64,000 nt of DNA from Pseudoneurospora amorphoporcata. Lineage: Eukaryota; Ascomycota; Sordariomycetes; Sordariales; Sordariaceae. The notes below the pieces were generated by a model. That model saw only the letters and a program-made list of their open reading frames with translations, searched no databases and was not told where the DNA came from. The position numbers and the translations under genes were made by a program. Positions 57,812 to 64,000 of the stretch are shown here, in pieces (the first letter of the stretch is position 1; each line of letters opens with the position of its first letter). The stretch covers positions 62,335-126,334 of the forward strand of contig MU859112.1 of assembly GCA_033297205.1 (NCBI GenBank). The letters are read 5' to 3'.

Positions 57812-58415
57812 ATGTCTGCCAACACCGTCTTATTTCCCAAAGACGCCAACATGGCCATGGATACTACTACCACCCCCAGCGAGCCCATGGACATGGACAT
57901 CACAACCGAACAAAAGCCCACCCTGTTTGCCGCCCCCTCAGCAGACAACAAGGTGACCGACCCGTTAGCGGCAGTCGCCAAGTCGGACTCGATGAAGACC
58001 TTGGAGTACCACCGCCAGGTCTTGCAGAACAAGATGGAGATCGAGTATGTCGCGTCCCTCTTCCTATATACGAGTACAGTCATGCTAATACAATTATTGT
58101 ACAAAGCCACACCAAGTACGTCTCTCCGTCGGACAACATCATGAGCCCCTGCACCGCCAAGCTCAGCGCCTTCCGCAGCAAGCAGGCTGGAAAGTATGTT
58201 ATGTCACCTAACTACCCCCACGGCTAAAATGGTGTTGATACCGTCAAGATATGTTCAAACGGGCATTTATGCTAATACGTTGCTTTCTCCCCAACAACAG
58301 GGTCAAGCCGAAGTCGCTCTTCGCCCAAGCGTCAGCTAAGAAACTCGAGGGCACGAACGCCACCGGCAACACAGGCACCACCAACACCGGCCTTTTCGGG
58401 GTGAAGAAGGATTAG
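57812..58415 (+). CDS. Spo12-family mitotic-exit protein
   Basis: Exons 57812-58044, 58107-58193 and 58301-58415 (introns of 62 and 107 nt) encode 144 aa. Seen: a Met/Asp/Thr-rich disordered N-terminus, then the Spo12 motif region YVSPSDNIMSPCTAKLSAFRSKQAGK, followed by KPKSLFAQASAKK. In yeast, Spo12 is a nucleolar regulator in the FEAR pathway releasing Cdc14, and the Ser-Pro-containing motif is phosphoregulated; the Ser-Pro sites are present here. The three small exons meet in frame and place the motif across two of them. Assignment rests on this one short motif, so function is inferred. Confidence 0.83.
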
Positions 58416-58957
58416 ACGGGCGACTGTTACGTCCACTTGCTCCCTTTCGACTCCTTGTTTTACATCCTTTACGGCGCTCAAGCATAGCAGGCCGAGCTGC
58501 GTTGGCTTACAACGGACATTAGCGAGGTTTGCATTTCGCTAGCAGCTGTCTTTATGGGAGGCCCATCATGCTGGCGCTTTTGTCATCAGGAGAGTTCACA
58601 GAGATCTCTGTCATGGAGGGGTTATATCTGTTTTATTACTGCGTATTGCAACTAGGGCGTTCGGGGAAATGGCTTCGAGGATCATGTATTTTTGTTTCTC
58701 TTTCAGGACAGCCATCAGAGAGGAAGGGAATCATGAGTTAGGAATGGAGACAGGACAAAGATGGGTTATGTATACGCCCAGAGGGCGTCTCTCATGAATG
58801 ATGGAATGATAACGACGAGCAGTCAATATGAGGGATTCTACACAGTGGTCACGAACGTCGTTCTCCGTTCGAGACGGCCTGGTTAAGTGGACGTGAGATG
58901 AAAACATTTGACATTTTTTTCGACAGATCTATCTTGCCTATACCGCAACAATACCAA
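58416..58957. other. Intergenic, convergent 3' ends
   Basis: About 540 nt between the Spo12-like and DRG1 genes. Only untranslated sequence seen. Confidence 0.5.
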
Positions 58958-60419
58958 CTAAGCCTTCCACCCGCTGACTATATACACGACATCCTCATCC
59001 GCCACCGGATGACCCAACCCCACCCTCTGAGGGATATGCCTCGCGCTGGCGCCCCAGACAAGGGCGTACTTGAAGGTCTCCTTGAGCGTCCTGTGAATGC
59101 GGTCGCACACGTCCTCGATGGTGCTATTACTCCTGACGATCAGGGCCTCGCTAAAGTCCGGGTCGGTGCCCTTGCGCTTGGTGTAGATGCGGATAAGCTT
59201 GAGCTCCTTCCAGCAGCGGTCGATGACGTCCTGGATGCCCAGGTCAAGCTCGCAGGACATGACGCAGGTGAAAGGTTCGCGCGCAAGCTTGTCGAGGAAG
59301 TCCAGGGACACGCTGTCGATCTTGTTGTACACGTACAGGCACCTGATGTACTTGCGGTGGTCCTTCATGATCACGTCGATGAAGTCGTCGACTGTCACGT
59401 TCTCGTCGCGCACCAGGACTTCGCAGTTGAGGATCTTGTAGTCGCGCAGAATGTTCATCACCATCTTCTCGTCGAGACCATTCTTGGGTGGCGTCTGGAA
59501 GGTGATCTTCATGCCGCCGGCCTTTTTGGGCTTGAGATAGATGTTTCTGGGGAGAGGATGTTAGCTTGATAGAGCCGGGCTAGACAACAAAAGAAGACAG
59601 AGAGGGAAGGTAAAAGACGTACGGTGGCTCCCGGTTAAGTCTGATGCCTACAGCCTCCAATTCGGCCTCGAGGAGGGCCCTCTGCTCAGCACGTTTTGTG
59701 GCGTCCAAAACCATGAGAATCAGATCGCTTGTCTTGGCGGCCGAAATGACCTGTCTTCCTCTACCCTTGCCTTCGGAGGCACCCTCGATGATACCAGGCA
59801 GATCGAGCAGCTGGATTTCGGCACCGCCATATTCGAGCACACCGGGAATGGCCGTGAGAGTCGTGAAAGCGTATGAGGCGACTTCGGACTTGGTCTTGGT
59901 GACCTTGGATAAGAACGTCGATTTACCGACTGAGGGGAAGCCGACCAGTGCTATACGAGCATCACCACTTTTGCTGACGTCGAAACCGGCGCCGGGACCG
60001 CCGCCTGAACCAGGTCCTGGCTCGAGTAGCTGGGCACGGAGACGAGCGAGCTTTCTATGGTTTGTTGTTAGTAAGAAAGCATCTTCAAAATACGCTCATG
60101 TAAACTCACTTACCCCTTCAAGAGACCCAGATGATATTCTTTGGTTTCACCAGGTCAGCACATGTTGTGAAGTACGGGTGAAGAGAATGAGGCCAATCAT
60201 ACCAGTTGCCTTGTTCTCTGTAAGACTATGTTAGCATCTATGACTCTTATTCAAATTGTTTGCAATGGGACGTGGACATACTCTGGGTCTTCCTCATCTC
60301 CTCCTCAATCCTTGTAGCTCATAGTCAGTTTGACTGGCTCCATCAACCCAATCACTCAGGCACCGGGGAAGCGTCGATAGCGCAGCTTACTCCTTGATCT
60401 TTTCCGTAATGTTCACCAT
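58958..60419 (-). CDS. Developmentally regulated GTP-binding protein DRG1/RBG1
   Basis: Six exons: 60419-60391, 60310-60282, 60217-60203, 60138-60114, 60054-59623 and 59546-58958, encoding 372 aa. The first four are only 29, 29, 15 and 25 nt. Role: OBG/DRG GTPase that acts on translating ribosomes, in yeast with the partner Tma46. Seen: N-terminal helix ITEKIKEIEEEMRKTQKNKATEYHLGLLKGKLARLR rebuilt exactly from the microexons (shown in parts), G1 GFPSVGKST, G2/G3 TTLTAIPG and LDLPGIIEGA, G4 NKID, and a C-terminal TGS domain ending DVVYIVSG. Length is close to human DRG1. The correct family N-terminus strongly supports the microexon model. Confidence 0.94.
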
Positions 60420-61008
60420 CTTGGCGGCTTAGGACGAGTCTGTCCTTGGTATCACTCTAACAAAAACAAGAATGAAGTGAGACAAATCGAGGTAAACACC
60501 ACGCTGACAAGCTGATGAGAAATGAAGAGGCCTTGAAAGTGAAATTCAAGCTTGATGAATTATACGCTGTAAGAAACAGTAACATCAAACAGATCAGTGC
60601 GCACCCCCACGTTCCCAAGTGGCAGAATTTCCCGGACAGGAGGGGCAACAGGAGTGGGTTGTCACTTCACCGCCTTTAAAGACCCACACAATCTGCGGGA
60701 ACGGAGTGGGTCTCTGCAGGTCGGCCCAGGACGGGAACTGTAAGGCTTGGAAATTCTCCTACACTTAAAAGTCAACACCCTGCTGGAAACCCAGAAAGGT
60801 GTCTGTGCTTTGCGATTCACTTGGTCTGGACAACAAATCATCGACCAAACTCGGCGTCATCGTCTTTTTCCACTTCTCATCGCAGTTGCAGCATACGTAT
60901 CCGCCACGCACCTTCTACCCTCCCAATACACGTGCGACATAAGGCCAACTGGGCATTGATATCTATCTCCAAATCGAATCGTCCCTGTAATCGCGACCCG
61001 ACGCAACC
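60420..61008. promoter_or_regulatory. Bidirectional promoter region of DRG1 and CWC2
   Basis: About 590 nt from which a translation GTPase and a splicing factor diverge. No specific motif identified. Confidence 0.45.
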
Positions 61009-62319
61009 ATGGCCGAAGTCGACACCAGGCCAGAGGAGCCTGTCTCCGCCGTAATCGAGCAAGCGCAAGCCGGAGAAGACGCGACAGACGCGCAGACACA
61101 GGAGCTCGCCCTTACCACAACCAACACCGAAGTCGCCGGCCCAGCAGAAAAGAAGGTCAAAAAGATCATCCGGCGCAAGAAGAGACCGGCGCGACCACAA
61201 ATCGACCCGGCGCTGGTCAAGTCCGAGCCGCCACCGCAGACGGGCACGACGTTCAACATCTGGTACAACAAGTGGTCGGGTGGCGATCGCGAAGACAAGT
61301 ATCTGTCCCAGACACACGCCAAGGGAAGATGTAATATCGCCTTGGATACTGGATACACGCGTGCGGACGGAGTGGCAGGATCGTTCTTTTGTCTGTTCTT
61401 CGCAAGGGGCGTCTGCCCCAAGGGCCAGGATTGCGAGTACCTCCATCGACTACCGACCATCCACGACATTTTCAACCCCAATGTCGACTGTTTCGGGCGC
61501 GACAAGTTCAGCGACTATCGCGACGACATGGGCGGTGTAGGCAGCTTCAGCAGGCAGAATCGGACGATTTACATCGGCAGAATCCACGTCACAGAAGACA
61601 TTGAGGAGATCGTGGCGCGTCACTTTGCCGAATGGGGGCAAATAGAGAGAGTGCGTGTGCTTAATACGAGAGGTGTGGCGTTCGTCACTTATTCGAACGA
61701 GGTAAGCAATTAGTTTTCGTATCATTAGTGAGCATGGAACTCGGCATTAATTCATCGGTTACAGGCAAATGCTCAATTCGCCAAGGAAGCGATGGCGCAC
61801 CAGTCACTGGATCACAACGAGATCCTCAACGTTCGATGGGCGACAGCGGATCCCAACCCCATGGCGCAAAAACGCGAGGCGAGACGCATCGAGGAGCAAG
61901 CCGCCGAAGCCATTCGACGAGCCCTGCCAGCTGAGTACGTTGCCGAGATTGAGGGCAAAGACTCCGAGGCGCGGAAACGAAGGAAGACTGAGAGTAGTTA
62001 CGGCTTGGAAGGATACGAGGCGCCGGACGAAGTACATTTTGCCCGGGGAAAGAACGCGGTGAACCCAAGGGGTCGCGAAGGGTACGAGCTTGAGGATCAG
62101 CAACTGCTGATGCTCGAAGCTGGGGAAGCTGGTGGGTGGGGACAGGAGCATGGAGATGAGCCACAACCCCAGGAACAACAACAGAGTTCCGGGGGGATTT
62201 TGTCTGGCAGCACGCTTGCTGCGCTACAGGCTGCTAGAGTGGCAGTTGCGGAGAAACCGAAAGCGCCTGTCTCGGCGGGGCCGCTGGTGGCTTATGGTAG
62301 TGATGATGATAGCGACTGA
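61009..62319 (+). CDS. cwc2: Pre-mRNA-splicing factor CWC2
   Basis: Exons 61009-61701 and 61765-62319 (63-nt intron) encode 415 aa. Role: NTC-associated protein (RBM22-like) that contacts U6 snRNA in the active spliceosome. Seen: a basic tract KKVKKIIRRKKRPARPQ, the Torus region FNIWYNKWSGGD with the CCCH zinc finger C-x-LFFARGVC-x-KGQDC-x-YLH, then an RRM with RNP2 RTIYIGRI and RNP1-like RGVAFVTYSNEANAQFAKEAM spanning the splice. The C-terminal ~170 residues are acidic/Gln-rich and disordered, ending GSDDDSD. Length is in the fungal CWC2 range. Confidence 0.94.
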
Positions 62320-62578
62320 GGCATGAACGGGAAGGAGTTTTTGGTAATGACGATAAGAGAATGAGGCGAGAGGATTGCATGGTCATTTCGTAGAAAGAAT
62401 AAAGATACCAAGTCAAGAGCGTTCGGACATAATACCCTGCAAGTTTGTTGCCGTGACTTGCTCCTCGACCCCCTGTTTCAAAGTAAACAAAACACAAGCC
62501 CGTTTCCCACTCACGCGCTTCTCTGTGCTTCCCTCCACCCTTCCTCTCTGATACCATCCCCCCTTTCCATGCCGCCCC

Positions 62579-63704
62579 CTAACTGTTGAAAATCCTCGAA
62601 TAAAGCACCTCATGCCTACCAACCCACAAATCCATAACCGGCACGCTCTGCCCAGCCTCCTCCACGCCCGTCTCCCACTCCCTCTCCACCACCGCTGCAA
62701 TCACCTCCTGCACCGTCCTACTTGCCAGCGTCTTCTGCGCCTGATAGGGTCCAAACATGCCCGCCCTCACCGCCGCGCTCATCAACGCCTTCACGTGGCT
62801 CAACAAATACAGGTAAGCCGTCTGCTCGAGCGAGAGCCCGACGAGGGCGCAGATGACGCCAAAAAGGGGCGGGAGATGGGCGGAGACTGGTGGGGGGTCG
62901 TTCCACCCGCTGCTGCCACCGCCGCCAGCTGATGAGGAGGAAGTGGAAGACTGCGGTGCCCCCGCAGACTTAAGTAAAGCGGAAAAAGGCTTCAAGATCA
63001 CAGCCGCCTTTTCAGCAGAACCAGAGCCAGGCGGTAGAGATACTGATAGAGAACGTTCCCAGATGGAAAGCAGTGCTCGCCCTTGCGCGACCGAGGCCCG
63101 TCGGCCGACCGTGCAGACGATAGTTGCGTCGAGGGTGTCGTCTAGTAGGGCGAGCTGGTTCGGGTCGCGGTGGGCGGCGAGGACGTAGGGGAGGGTGGTG
63201 GAGGCGTATGAGGAGAGGGAGAGCGGGAGGAAGGAGGTGAAGGAGGGCGGTGGGAGTTTGGTTCTGGACGGTGGTGTTGAGATTGATGTGGAATGGGAAG
63301 GGGAAGGGGGAAAAGGAGGAAGTTTGTTGTGGGCGAGATAGGATTCGAGACCACTACTGAAGGCGAAGGAGCCGAGAGGGAGCGCGGAGTCGGAGAGGAG
63401 GAGGAGGAAGTGGTTGGCTGGGGAGTGGAGGGTGGTTCGGGAGGGGACTGAAGAGGCTGTGTTAGTAAAGTGGCTCCATCTTGATAAAAGTGAGGAATAC
63501 TAAGCTGATGAGAGGATAGGGAAATGTAGAGCAAAACATGATTTTACCTGATATCACCCTTTCTTCAGCCTCTTGTGTGCTATCACGCTGTTGCTGTCTC
63601 TGTTTCAGTTTGGCCTCAGCCAGACGTCTTTCTAAGTCGGCGATCTCGTTCTCAATTGTTTCGGCTTCGTTGGGTATATCTCTCTCGTGATGTAATTGTG
63701 ACAT
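62579..63704 (-). CDS. ureF: Urease accessory protein UreF with N-terminal coiled coil
   Basis: Exons 63704-63548 and 63447-62579 (100-nt intron) encode 341 aa. Role: UreF with UreD/UreG delivers nickel to urease. Seen: the UreF signature LLLLSDSALPLGSFAFSSGLESYLAH after the splice, a Pro/Ser-rich insert, LPYVLAAHRDPNQLALLDDTLDA, and the C-terminal HLPPLFGVICALVGLSLEQTAYLYLLSHVKALMSAAVRAGMFGP, all family features. Unusually, exon 1 adds ~52 residues with a predicted coiled coil (EAETIENEIADLERRLAEAKLKQRQQQ shown in part). Exon 2 has no in-frame Met before the signature, so exon 1 is needed. A CACAG acceptor nine nt upstream is an equally in-frame alternative. Confidence 0.88.
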
Positions 63705-64000
63705 AATGACTTTGAGGAATACAAGCAATGTCACTATTCTGCTTTCCACGTGTTGAATGGAGAAACTTCTCTTTTCAAGGAGTGGTGATAGCAATACACG
63801 ACCGGTCAATTGTTGCTAGGAGACATTTGTAAAGCGGGGCAAACCTGCGCTCCCTTATCAACGACGCATTGTTCTAAACTACCTACACAAAATCCACATT
63901 ATGGGTTAACAACTCAACAGCACAGCATGGGTCCGCGAGGAGCGGAATCACCGGTGGCAGATATAATTATTTCGTTCCATCGCTTTAGTCATGCTTTGGA
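63705..64000. other. Upstream region of ureF at the window edge
   Basis: About 300 nt of promoter sequence. No feature recognised before the window ends. Confidence 0.4.

Noticed and set aside
1..64000. CRISPR array, operon or secondary-metabolite cluster
   Set aside because: The window is fungal; no spaced direct repeats, no PKS/NRPS or co-oriented biosynthetic genes were seen. FPP synthase here has ordinary housekeeping neighbours.

Overview
This window is nuclear DNA of a filamentous ascomycete, almost certainly Neurospora or a very close relative in the Sordariaceae. The signs are short introns (about 50-100 nt) with GTRNGT donors and CTRAC-type branch points, C-rich wobble positions, long UTRs, and proteins that match from memory the Neurospora PKA regulatory subunit (mcb), TOM40, the 24 kDa complex I subunit and farnesyl diphosphate synthase. 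No database search was possible, so species and synteny are inference. Twenty-one protein genes, one intron-containing tRNA-His and a few weaker ORFs are supported. Exon joins were worked out by hand from splice signals, reading frame and family continuity; every multi-exon model closes in frame.

Layout. 0-11 kb: a CDC50/LEM3 flippase subunit (-), PKA regulatory subunit (+), an SPF27/BCAS2 splicing factor (-) and a membrane-anchored neutral ceramidase (+). 11-25 kb: a kelch-repeat protein (+), complex I 24 kDa subunit (-), a degenerate membrane-anchored AMP-binding-domain protein (+), MCM5 (-) and exocyst Sec8 (+). 25-29.7 kb: the only accessory-looking stretch, with a 333-bp MITE-like inverted-repeat element, a truncated second copy of its end, and a small secreted protein whose acidic tail seems cut by a stop codon. 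29.7-44 kb: APC8/Cdc23 (-), FPP synthase (+), an RA-PH signalling protein with a long problematic 5' region (-), a MAT2B/RmlD-like reductase (-) and a 6-phosphofructo-2-kinase whose phosphatase site has lost its histidine (-). 45-64 kb: TOM40 (+), tRNA-His (+), a ubiquitin-specific protease ending in a CaaX box (-), a peroxisomal (SKL) acyl-CoA dehydrogenase (+), a Spo12-like protein (+), DRG1 GTPase (-), CWC2 splicing factor (+) and UreF (-).

The genes are ordinary housekeeping genes without operon-like organisation, arranged in many divergent and convergent pairs. I see no multi-gene novel system. The most interesting points are single-gene oddities: the putatively farnesylated deubiquitinase, the AMP-binding pseudoenzyme, the kinase-only PFK-2, the PTS1 dehydrogenase, the MITE-like element, the interrupted acidic tail, and two overlapping long ORFs upstream of the RA-PH gene.
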